DNA from: Xanthomonas translucens pv. cerealis
GTDB lineage: Bacteria; Pseudomonadota; Gammaproteobacteria; Xanthomonadales; Xanthomonadaceae
DNA: 64,000 nt
Assembly: GCF_006838285.1 (NCBI RefSeq)
Contig: NZ_CP038228.1
Location: 3,596,001-3,660,000, forward strand
Direction: 5' to 3'
This document shows positions 56,416-64,000 of this stretch, one piece after another. The notes below the pieces were generated by a model, which had not been told where the DNA came from, did no database searches, and saw nothing but the letters and a program-made list of their open reading frames with translations. Within the stretch, counting starts at the first letter, position 1, and each line of letters begins with the position of its first letter. The translations under genes and the position numbers were made by a program.

Positions 56416-58202
56416 GAATGCATTTCCTGTTCGCCGAGTAAGCCATGCAGGCGCAACGCGGCGTGGACCAATGCCACGTGCGAGTAGCCCTGCGGAAAAT
56501 TGCCGAGCATGCGGCCGCTGCGCGGATCGTATTCTTCGGCCAGCAGGCCGACGTCGTTGCACAGGCCGAGCAGGCGCTCGAACAACGCGCGCGCCTGCAC
56601 GGTGCGGCCGAGCAACGCGTAGTTCTCCACCAGCCAGAAGCTGCAGGCGATGAAGGTGCCCTCGCCCGCCGGCAGGCCGTCGCCGCTGTCGTCGTCGGCG
56701 CGGTAGCGCTCGACCAGGCCATCGATGCTCAGCCGTTGCGCGATCGCATCGGCGGTGGCCGCAACGCGCGGATCGTCCGCCGGCAGGAAGCCGACCAGCG
56801 GGATCAGCAGCGTCGCCGCGTCAAGCCGCTCGCTGCCGTAGCTCTGCACGAAATAGCCGTCGCGGTGCACGCCCTGTTGCAGCACCTGCGCATGCACTTC
56901 GTCGGCCAGCGCGCGCCAGTGCGCGCGTTGCGCGGCGTCGGCATCGGTGACCCCGTCGCGCGCACCGTAGTCGAACGCCAGCCACGTCATCACCTTGGAA
57001 TGGACGAAATGGCGGCGCTGCTCGCGGATCTCCCAGATGCCTTCGTCCGGCTCCCGCCAGCGCTGCTCCAGCACTTCGAGCAGTTGCCGCGCCAGCGAGC
57101 GGCCACGCGCCGCGGTCGCCATGCCTTCGTGGTGCCCGCGATGGAACGCGGCGATCACCTCGCCGTACACGTCCAGCTGGAACTGGCCGGCGGCGGCATT
57201 GCCCACCCGCACTGGCAGCGCGCCTTCGTAGCCGGGCAGCCAGTCCACCTCCCATTCGGACATGCGCCGTTCGCCGCCGATGCCGTACAGCGCCTGCAAC
57301 TGGTCCGGCGAGCCGGCCACGGTGCGCTGCAGCCAGCCATGGAACGCAGCCGCTTCGTCGGAATAGCCGGCGGCGTGCAGCCCGGTCAGGGTGAACACCG
57401 CATCGCGCAGCCAACAAAAACGGTAGTCCCAGTTGCGCTCGCCGCCGAGCCGTTCCGGCAGCGAGGTGGTCGGGGAGGCGACGATCGCGCCGGTGGGCAG
57501 GTAGCTCAAGCCCTTCAGCACCACCAGCGAACGCCGCACCGCCTCGGTCCACGGCCCGGCGTGCACGCAGCGGTGCGACCAGCCATGCCAGAACGCCTCG
57601 GTCTGCGCCAGCGCCTGTTCCGGCGCCAGCGGCGGCGGCAGTTCCAGGTGCGAGGCGCCGTGGCTGAGCACGAACCAGGTGCTGTCGCCAGCCTCCAGCG
57701 TGAAGTCCGCTTCGGTGGCGAAGCCGTGGCCATGCATCGGCTGCGGGCTGCGCAACGCGATCTGGTCCGGCCCGGCGATCGCCTGCAGGCCGCCGTCGAT
57801 CTGCGACACCCAGGGAATGGTGCGGCCGTAGTTGAAGCGCAACTGCAGCTGCATGCGCAGCGGCACGCGCCCGCGCAATGCGCGCACGATGCGCACCACG
57901 TGGTTGTGCGCGTCGTCGTCGTTGCTGGCGACCATGAAGTCCAGCACCGCCACCGCGCCGTCCTCGGTCTCGAACTCGGTCTCCAGCACCAGGCTGCCGT
58001 CGCGGTAGTGGCGGCGGCTGGTGAAGGCACGGACCGGCGCGATCGACCAGCGCCCATGCTCCGGCGTGCCCAACAGGGCCGCGAACAGCGCATCGGAATC
58101 GAAGCGCGGCAGGCACAGCCAGTCGATCGAACCGTGCCGGTCCACCAACGCCGCGCTGCGGCAGTTGCCGAGCATGGCGTAATCCTCGATGCGTGCTGCC
58201 AT
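56412..58202 (-). CDS. Glycoside hydrolase family 15 (glucoamylase/trehalase-like)
   Basis: Protein of 596 residues with an N-terminal beta-domain (IEDYAMLGNCRSAALVDRHG, SIDWLCLPRFDS) and an (alpha/alpha)6 barrel. The catalytic-acid region is WEVDWLPGYEGALPVRVGNAA and the C-terminal acidic motif is LLAEEYDPRSGRMLGNFPQGYSH. There is no signal peptide, so it acts in the cytoplasm, probably on glucans, maltodextrins or trehalose. It overlaps zwf by 4 bp, linking glucose release to its oxidation. Confidence 0.9.
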   Translation of the reverse strand: MAARIEDYAMLGNCRSAALVDRHGSIDWLCLPRFDSDALFAALLGTPEHGRWSIAPVRAFTSRRHYRDGSLVLETEFETEDGAVAVLDFMVASNDDDAHNHVVRIVRALRGRVPLRMQLQLRFNYGRTIPWVSQIDGGLQAIAGPDQIALRSPQPMHGHGFATEADFTLEAGDSTWFVLSHGASHLELPPPLAPEQALAQTEAFWHGWSHRCVHAGPWTEAVRRSLVVLKGLSYLPTGAIVASPTTSLPERLGGERNWDYRFCWLRDAVFTLTGLHAAGYSDEAAAFHGWLQRTVAGSPDQLQALYGIGGERRMSEWEVDWLPGYEGALPVRVGNAAAGQFQLDVYGEVIAAFHRGHHEGMATAARGRSLARQLLEVLEQRWREPDEGIWEIREQRRHFVHSKVMTWLAFDYGARDGVTDADAAQRAHWRALADEVHAQVLQQGVHRDGYFVQSYGSERLDAATLLIPLVGFLPADDPRVAATADAIAQRLSIDGLVERYRADDDSGDGLPAGEGTFIACSFWLVENYALLGRTVQARALFERLLGLCNDVGLLAEEYDPRSGRMLGNFPQGYSHVALVHAALRLHGLLGEQEMHS

Positions 58203-58311
58203 CACGTCCGCCGTTGGATCAAAAAGCGAGTCTGCCAGCGCCAGCGTTTGCTTCCCGTAAGTGTTGCCGGCACGCGAAAGCGCGTCGGCGCCGGCTACAC
58301 TGCGTCTGCGT

Positions 58312-59019
58312 ATGAATGCCCATCCCGCTGCTGCCGCCCTGCGCGTCCTGGTCCTGGAAGACGATCCGATGCTGCGCGAGCGCATCCTGATTCCCGGCCT
58401 GCGTCGTTTCGGCTTCGACCCCCACGGCTGCGGCAGCGGCGCCGAACTGCAGGCGCAACTGCAGGCCGATCCCGCCGACATCATCGTGCTCGATGTCGGC
58501 CTGCCCGATACCGACGGCTTCACCGTGGCCCGCGACTTGCGCCAACGGTATTCCGGCATCGGCATCGTCATGCTGACCAGCCTCGGCCAGACCGAGGACC
58601 GGGTGCGCGGACTCACCGGCGGTGCCGATGCCTACCTGGCCAAACCGGTGGAGATCGACCTGCTGGCGGCGACCCTGCACAGCCTGACCCGGCGCCTGGG
58701 CAGCGCGGCACCGCAACCGGTACGCGGACGCTGGCAGCTCAGCGAAGACGGCTGGTGTCTACTGGCTCCGTCCGGCGCGGCGGCCGCGCTGACCGCGAGC
58801 GAGCGCCGCCTGTGCCAACGCCTGGTCGAGCGGCCCGGCCTGCTGGTCGCTCGCGAAGCGCTGATCGCGGCGCTGACCGATCGCGTGTACGACTTCGACG
58901 CGCACCGCCTCGACTCGATGGTGCACCGCCTGCGCAGCAAGGCACAGCGCCGCTGCGGCGTCGCCCTGCCGCTGGCGGCGGTGCACGGCAAGGGCTACAT
59001 CTTCGATCCGTCCGGCTGA
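58312..59019 (+). CDS. Response regulator, OmpR-type output
   Basis: Regulator of 235 residues. The receiver domain (about 11-125) has acidic pocket EDD (16-18), phospho-acceptor Asp61 in VLDVGLPD, Thr/Ser in MLTS and Lys in YLAKPVE. The winged-helix domain (about 140-232) ends DSMVHRLRSK...GKGYIF. The likely partner kinase lies directly downstream but on the opposite strand, with 3' ends overlapping by 25 bp, an uncommon arrangement for a pair. Confidence 0.88.
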   Translation: MNAHPAAAALRVLVLEDDPMLRERILIPGLRRFGFDPHGCGSGAELQAQLQADPADIIVLDVGLPDTDGFTVARDLRQRYSGIGIVMLTSLGQTEDRVRGLTGGADAYLAKPVEIDLLAATLHSLTRRLGSAAPQPVRGRWQLSEDGWCLLAPSGAAAALTASERRLCQRLVERPGLLVAREALIAALTDRVYDFDAHRLDSMVHRLRSKAQRRCGVALPLAAVHGKGYIFDPSG

Positions 59020-60395
59020 GCGGCGGCCACACGCGCATTGCCGGCCGCCGCGGCGGCGTGAGGCAAGGCGATGCGGAAGCGGGTGCCCACACCCAGTTCG
59101 CTGTGCACCTGGATGCAGCCGCCGGCGCGCACCACCAGATCGTGCACCACCGCCAGGCCGAGCCCGGTGCCGCTGTCGGCGGGCTTGGTGCTGTAGAACG
59201 GCTCGAACACGCGTGCCATCACGTCCGCCGGCATGCCCTGGCCGTCGTCGGCGATCTCGATGATCGTCCACGCCGCTTCGCTGCGCACGGCGATGTCCAG
59301 ATGCCCGCGCTCGGCGATGGCGTCGCGGCTGTTGCTGGCCAGGTTGAGCAGCATCAGTTCGAACTGGCTGCGATCCAGGTGGATCGGCGCCGGCGTCGCC
59401 GGCAAGGCGCAGCGCAGCACGATGCGCGTTTCCAGCAGTTGCCGCAGCATCGGCTGCAGCGCATCGATGGCGGCCGCGGCGTCGAAATCCTCGGCCTGCT
59501 CGCCATCGCGGCGGCTGAAGCGCAGCAGCCGGCGAATGATGGCCATGCCGCGCCGTGCCGACTCCTCCACCGACGCCAGGCTGTCTTGCAGCTGCGCCAC
59601 GCGCGCGCCGTCGCTGCCGGCGTCGTCGTCGTGGCGCGTGGCGGAGAAGCCGACGATCACCGCCAGGACGTTGTTGAAGTCGTGCGCCAGGCCACCGGCC
59701 ATGCGCTCGACGATCTCGCGCTTCTGCGCATGGATCAGCTGCGCCTGGGCGCGCTCGCGCGCCAGCATTTCCTGCTGCAGGCGTTGCCCGCGCGCATTGG
59801 ATTCGCGCAGGCTCTCGCGTAATGCTTCGGTGGTGCGATCCAGCAGCAGGGTCACCAGCAGATAGCTGAACAGCACCGACGGCAGGTTGTAGAACGCGCG
59901 CCCCGGCTCCTCGACGAATTCCAGTAGCGCATCGTGGCCCACACCCAGGCCCAGCATCAGCAGCAGCGCGCCGAAGGTGATCCACAGCGCGCGGCGCCCG
60001 AGCACCAGCCCGGCCAGGATCAGCACCAGCATCTGCGCCAGCTGATCCGGCAACTGGCGCTGCAGGCCGTTGACCGCGGCGTTGACCAGCAGCGACGCCA
60101 GCATCGCGGCCAATAGCAAGCCGACACCCCCGCGCAGCGCGCCGCGGCGCACGCGCACCAAGCCGATCGTGGCGCACACCGCGATCAGCAGGCTCATCGC
60201 CAGCGACACCACTAGGCCCGGCGGCACCGCACGGCCCTGCAGCTGCGGCCAGGCGAGCGTCACCGCGACCGCGAACGTGGCCGGGATGGTGATCGCCAGG
60301 AACAGCAGCAACAGCTGGATCACGCGTACGTTGCGCCGGTCCACCTCGTCCACGACCGGCGCCCGATCGAACCAATTCACTAACGCCTTCACCAT
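58995..60395 (-). CDS. Sensor histidine kinase
   Basis: Membrane kinase of 466 residues: about six hydrophobic helices (25-180), a coiled-coil linker, the H-box GGLAHDFNNVLAVIVGF with the phospho-accepting His, N-box LLNLASNSRDAI, G1 DDGQGMP, F-box FEPFYSTK and G2 GTGLGLAVV. The HDFNN H-box is of the HisKA type seen in hybrid and NtrB-like kinases. No periplasmic sensor domain is evident, so the signal may be sensed within the membrane. It faces the response-regulator gene tail to tail. Confidence 0.88.
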   Translation of the reverse strand: MVKALVNWFDRAPVVDEVDRRNVRVIQLLLLFLAITIPATFAVAVTLAWPQLQGRAVPPGLVVSLAMSLLIAVCATIGLVRVRRGALRGGVGLLLAAMLASLLVNAAVNGLQRQLPDQLAQMLVLILAGLVLGRRALWITFGALLLMLGLGVGHDALLEFVEEPGRAFYNLPSVLFSYLLVTLLLDRTTEALRESLRESNARGQRLQQEMLARERAQAQLIHAQKREIVERMAGGLAHDFNNVLAVIVGFSATRHDDDAGSDGARVAQLQDSLASVEESARRGMAIIRRLLRFSRRDGEQAEDFDAAAAIDALQPMLRQLLETRIVLRCALPATPAPIHLDRSQFELMLLNLASNSRDAIAERGHLDIAVRSEAAWTIIEIADDGQGMPADVMARVFEPFYSTKPADSGTGLGLAVVHDLVVRAGGCIQVHSELGVGTRFRIALPHAAAAAGNARVAAAQPDGSKM

Positions 60396-60610
60396 TCGAG
60401 CGCGCTCCCCATCCCACCTGCTCGGTGAGAACCCGGTGATGATCGTGCGAGAAGTTGCGGGTGACAAGCAAATGACGCGGCGCATAAGTTCGCTGCACGG
60501 AGCGCGCCCGGGGTCAGCGGCGCCTCCCAAGACCACCGATACCGAAGCGGCGCGCTTGCGCGTCGCTGACGTCGGCTCCTGTCCATCCGCCTCAGCACCG
60601 AGAGATCGCC

Positions 60611-62977
60611 ATGAACGCATGCACGACCATACGCGGCACCGCCGTCTATCGCCCGATCCGCCATGCCACGCCAGCCGTTTCGCGCACTGGCGCCCGCAGC
60701 GCGCTGGCGCTTGCCTGCGCGCTTTGCCTGGCCACCTCATCGCTGGCGCAGGCCGCCACTGCCCCGGCAGCGATCGCGGCTGCGCCCCCGGCTGCGACCG
60801 CCGATGCGGCGCCGACCGACGCGAACGCGGTGCCAGCGGATGCGAGCGGCGACACCGCGCGTTACTTCCAGGCCACCGGCAGCGACAGCAGCAATGCCGG
60901 CGCCTACGCCGACGGCGACGAGGCGCTGGCCGCCGGCGAGGCGGCCTCGGCGGTCGGCACCGGCACCGTCGCGCTCGGTGCAGGCGCGGTCAGCTACGCC
61001 AAACACGCGCTGGCGGCGGGCCACAACAGCCTGGCCACCGAGGTCTCCACCACCGCCGTCGGCGGCATGCTCGACCTGGACTTCTCCTACCAGCCCAACG
61101 GTGTGGTCATCCTGCAGCAGACCTCCGCCTCCGGCGTGGCAGCGACCGCGCTGGGCGCCGGCGCCCAGGCCAGCGGCAAGTACAACGTGGCCGCCGGTGC
61201 CGGCGCGATCGCCAGCGACCGCTCCAGCGTCGCCGTCGGCGGCATCGTCGACGTGGGCGAAGACGGCTTAGGCGCGGAAGGGATGCAGTTGCAGGCCACC
61301 CAGGCCACCGGCCCGCTGTCCACCGCGGTGGGCGGCGGCGCGATGGCCATCGCCTACAGTTCCACCGCGGTCGGCGCGCTGGCCGAGGCCAGTTCCGAAC
61401 GCACCGTCGCGGTAGGCCAGAGCGCCACCGCCAACAAATATGCTGCGGTCGCCCTGGGCGCACAGACGCAGGCTACCGGCGAATGGGCGACCGCCGTGGG
61501 CAATGGTGCGCGGGCGCTGAGCGATCGCGGTTTGGCCGTCGGCGCGCAAGCCTTCGCGCCAATGGAAAACGGCACCGCAGTCGGGTCTTCCGCGCTGGCG
61601 CTACAGCAGGACGCCACCGCCATCGGCAGCGGCGCCTGGGCCGGCGGCACCCGCAGCATCGCCATCGGCAAGGCGATGGTCTGGAACGGCGACTTCTTCC
61701 GCGAAGGCCCCCCATTCATGTTCAACGACAGCATCGCTATGGGCACCGGCGCGGACGTCTATGGCGACCAGTCGGTCGCGATCGGTGCCGGTGCACGGGT
61801 CGGCAACTCCACCTTCGTCAACGATGTGCAGGTGATCACCAACAACAGCGTGGCCTTGGGTTCCGGCTCGGTCGCCGAGCGCGACAACACCATCTCCATC
61901 GGCCACGCCGGCGCCGAGCGCCAGCTCACCAACCTGGCCGCCGGCACCACCGATACCGATGCGGTCAACCTGGCGCAGCTGCGCGGCGTGGCCGGCGCGT
62001 TCGGCGCCGGCAGCAGGGTGGATGCCAAGGGCAACCTGATCGGCGGCAGCTATCTGGTACAGGGCACGCGCTATAGCGGCATCGGCGCGGCGATGGGCGC
62101 GTTCGACACGGCGCTGACCGGATTGGACACCCGCATCGACGCCATCGCCAATTCTGGCGGCGGCCAGGGAGTCAGCATCGGCGGCGGCGACGTAGCGCCC
62201 CCCAGCACCGGCACCGGTACCAACGCGGTCGCAGTGGGCTCCGGCGCCACCGCCAATGGCGACAACGGCCTGGCGCTGGGTGCCGAATCGCTGGCCTACG
62301 GCCCCAACGACACCGCGATCGGCGCCAACGCCAAGGTCAACGCCGACGGCAGCACCGCGGTCGGCGCCAACGTCCGCATCGCCGCGGTCGCGACCAATGC
62401 GGTGGCGGTCGGCGAGAGCGCCAGCGCCTCCGCCGCGTCCGCCACCGCGCTCGGCCAGGGCGCCTCGGCCACCGCCGCCAACGCTGTCGCACTGGGCCAG
62501 GGTTCGCTCGCCGACCGCGCCAACACGGTCTCGGTCGGCAGCAGCGGCAACGAGCGCCAGATCGCCAACGTCGCCGCCGGCAGCGCCGGCACCGACGCGG
62601 CCAACGTGGCGCAGATGCGTTCTGGCGACAGCGCCACGCTCAGCAGCGCCAACGCCTACACCGACACCCGCGTCACCGCGCTCGACGACAGCTTCAACCA
62701 GCTGCGTACCGACACCGAGCATCGCCTGGACGGCATGGACCGGCGCATGGACAAGCTGGGCGCGATGAGCGCGGCGATGCTGAACATGGCGGTCAACGCC
62801 GCCGGCACGCAAAGTCCGCGCGGCCGCGTGTCGGCCGGCGCGGGCTTCCAGGGCGGCGAGCAGGCGCTGTCGATCGGCTACGCCAGGAAGATCGGCGCGC
62901 GCGCCTCGTTCAGCCTGGGCGGCGCGTTCAGCGGCGGCGAATCCTCTGCCGGCATCGGCGTGGGCGTGGACCTGTGA
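60611..62977 (+). CDS. Trimeric autotransporter adhesin, YadA-like
   Basis: Surface adhesin of 788 residues. The signal peptide ends near AQAA (about residue 49), followed by a Pro/Ala stretch. The passenger (about 80-700) is built of YadA-head repeats of the pattern AxALGAGAxAxG and GTAVGSSALA, with two head-to-neck segments, GHAGAERQLTNLAAGTTDTD and GSSGNERQIANVAAGSAGTD. A coiled-coil stalk (DDSFNQLRTDTEHRLDGMDR) leads to the C-terminal YadA anchor (last 65 residues), which forms the trimeric outer-membrane barrel. It probably mediates attachment or biofilm growth. Confidence 0.9.
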   Translation: MNACTTIRGTAVYRPIRHATPAVSRTGARSALALACALCLATSSLAQAATAPAAIAAAPPAATADAAPTDANAVPADASGDTARYFQATGSDSSNAGAYADGDEALAAGEAASAVGTGTVALGAGAVSYAKHALAAGHNSLATEVSTTAVGGMLDLDFSYQPNGVVILQQTSASGVAATALGAGAQASGKYNVAAGAGAIASDRSSVAVGGIVDVGEDGLGAEGMQLQATQATGPLSTAVGGGAMAIAYSSTAVGALAEASSERTVAVGQSATANKYAAVALGAQTQATGEWATAVGNGARALSDRGLAVGAQAFAPMENGTAVGSSALALQQDATAIGSGAWAGGTRSIAIGKAMVWNGDFFREGPPFMFNDSIAMGTGADVYGDQSVAIGAGARVGNSTFVNDVQVITNNSVALGSGSVAERDNTISIGHAGAERQLTNLAAGTTDTDAVNLAQLRGVAGAFGAGSRVDAKGNLIGGSYLVQGTRYSGIGAAMGAFDTALTGLDTRIDAIANSGGGQGVSIGGGDVAPPSTGTGTNAVAVGSGATANGDNGLALGAESLAYGPNDTAIGANAKVNADGSTAVGANVRIAAVATNAVAVGESASASAASATALGQGASATAANAVALGQGSLADRANTVSVGSSGNERQIANVAAGSAGTDAANVAQMRSGDSATLSSANAYTDTRVTALDDSFNQLRTDTEHRLDGMDRRMDKLGAMSAAMLNMAVNAAGTQSPRGRVSAGAGFQGGEQALSIGYARKIGARASFSLGGAFSGGESSAGIGVGVDL

Positions 62978-63041
62978 TCGCACGCGGCGCGCAACGCGCC
63001 GTGGGTTTCCTCTCTTCCTTCTCCTTTTCCAGGACCTGCCG

Positions 63042-64000
63042 ATGATTTCCTCCGACAAACTCGCCGCTGCCCTTGCCGCCGTCCTTGCCGCCGGCTGCGC
63101 CCACGCCGCCACGCCGGTCATCGGCATGGGTGGCGTGCATGACGCGGTTGCGCAATCCGCGCAGACCGCGAGGCTGGGCCAGCGCTTCATCGTCAAGACC
63201 CGCGACAGCAGCACTCAGGCGCGGCGCCTGCTCGACGGCTCCCTGTCCAGCGCGGTATCGCGCAGCAGCATGCAGCAGGCCAGAACGGCCAGCAACGACC
63301 TGCCGGCGCGCGGTGCGCTCAGCGCCAGGGTGCTGCGCGAGATGGCGGTGCCGGGCTGGCACGTGGTGCAGACCTCGCGCGCCCTCAGCGATAGCGAACG
63401 CGCCGCGTTCATTGCCGAACTCAAGGCCGATCCGTCGGTGCTGTCGGTAGAGGCCGACCGCCTGTACCAAATCCTGGACGACGCCAGCGTGGCCGTGCCG
63501 CAGGCCGCCGCGACGGCGACGGCGACCGCGCCGAACGATCCGGGCTACGCCCAGCTGCAGTGGAACTTCCACAACCCGGTCGGCGGCGTCAACGCCGAGC
63601 AGGCCTGGACCCGCTCCACCGGCAAGGGCGTGGTGGTGGCGGTGATCGACACCGGCGTAGTCAAGGACAACCCGGACCTGGCCGCCAATGTGCTGCCCGG
63701 CTACGACATGATCACCGACCATCGCGTCTCGCGCCGCGACCAGGACGGACGCGCACCGGGCGGTTTCGACCTGGGCGACTGGGTGGACGCCGACTACTGC
63801 GCCGCCCTCGGCGCGCCAGGCAATGCGGCGCGAAGCAGCTCCTGGCACGGCAGCCACGTCTCCGGCACCATCGCCCAGGTCACCAACAACAACCTGGCCA
63901 CCTCCGGCCTGGCCCACGACGCCAAGATCCTGCCGGTACGCGTGCTCGGCGCGTGCGGCGGCTTCGGCAGCGACATCGCCGACGGCATGCTGTGGGCGGC
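63042..64000 (+). CDS. Secreted subtilisin-like serine protease (S8), 5' part
   Basis: The gene runs off the right edge. The 319 visible residues show a signal peptide (cleavage near AHAA, residue 23), a propeptide (about 25-165) ending before NDPGYAQLQWNF, and the start of the catalytic domain: Asp in VAVIDTGV and His in SSWHGSHVSGT. The catalytic Ser lies beyond the window. The plan resembles extracellular proteases of Xanthomonas, some of which carry C-terminal export or P domains. It follows the adhesin gene by 64 bp and may be co-transcribed with it. Confidence 0.88.
   Translation, partial: MISSDKLAAALAAVLAAGCAHAATPVIGMGGVHDAVAQSAQTARLGQRFIVKTRDSSTQARRLLDGSLSSAVSRSSMQQARTASNDLPARGALSARVLREMAVPGWHVVQTSRALSDSERAAFIAELKADPSVLSVEADRLYQILDDASVAVPQAAATATATAPNDPGYAQLQWNFHNPVGGVNAEQAWTRSTGKGVVVAVIDTGVVKDNPDLAANVLPGYDMITDHRVSRRDQDGRAPGGFDLGDWVDADYCAALGAPGNAARSSSWHGSHVSGTIAQVTNNNLATSGLAHDAKILPVRVLGACGGFGSDIADGMLWA

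Overview
The window is GC-rich chromosome from a Xanthomonas-like gammaproteobacterium (Lysobacteraceae/Xanthomonadaceae). Pointers to this group are an Ax21-family outer-membrane protein, an oleABCD olefin pathway whose active-site residues align exactly with the Xanthomonas campestris enzymes, a split class II ribonucleotide reductase, REP palindromes of the GTAGGAGCGGCTTCAGCCGC type, and many lineage-typical hypothetical proteins. The species cannot be fixed from this sequence alone. No rRNA, tRNA, CRISPR array or intact insertion sequence was seen.

Layout. 0-0.24 kb: AT-rich 5' part of a P-loop ATPase gene, probably acquired. 0.3-4.3 kb (minus): split class II RNR, nrdJa and nrdJb, with a histone H1-like gene between them; two 16-bp NrdR-box-like palindromes with centres 31 bp apart lie upstream. 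4.8-7.7 kb: periplasmic HtrA/Deg protease and a three-gene YqjD/YqjE-type membrane stress operon. 7.9-13.6 kb: AI-2E-family transporter, HAD phosphatase, M17 aminopeptidase, and a catalase-like peroxidase with its cytochrome b561. 13.6-19.3 kb: remnant of an ABC ATPase gene, then a MacA/MacB-type ABC exporter (adaptor, ATPase, two permeases) split by a 300-bp repeat structure. 19.6-28.4 kb: lipoprotein hydrolase, two EamA transporters, TruC, O-methyltransferase, UbiB-UbiJ, D-Ala-D-Ala ligase, DUF1328 peptide.

28.4-39.3 kb holds the olefin pathway, all on the minus strand but broken up: oleA, then fic plus a mod'-'res fusion, then oleB, a small secreted protein, a YkgJ protein (opposite strand), oleC, a membrane winged-helix/TPR regulator, a serine hydrolase (opposite strand), then oleD. 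OleA condenses two acyl-CoAs, OleD reduces the beta-keto acid, OleC closes a beta-lactone and OleB decarboxylates it to a cis-alkene. The 36.2-38.0 kb insert looks like a decayed fic/type III restriction-modification locus: one ORF joins the N-terminus of a Mod methyltransferase to the C-terminal nuclease of a Res subunit, and it is start-stop coupled both to fic upstream and to oleB downstream.

39.4-64.0 kb: DUF4156 lipoprotein, M16 protease, small secreted protein with an AT-rich leader, TrmL, Ax21, the rhodanese-secB-gpsA block, a hot-dog thioesterase, hemD-hemX-hemY, a possibly frameshifted membrane protein, a thiolase, G6PD with a 100-residue H1-like tail, a GH15 glucanase, a two-component pair encoded tail to tail, a YadA-like trimeric autotransporter, and the 5' part of a secreted subtilase that runs off the window.

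Start codons were chosen by ribosome-binding site, family length and overlap with neighbours. Long open frames opposite real genes are common at this GC content and were left out.
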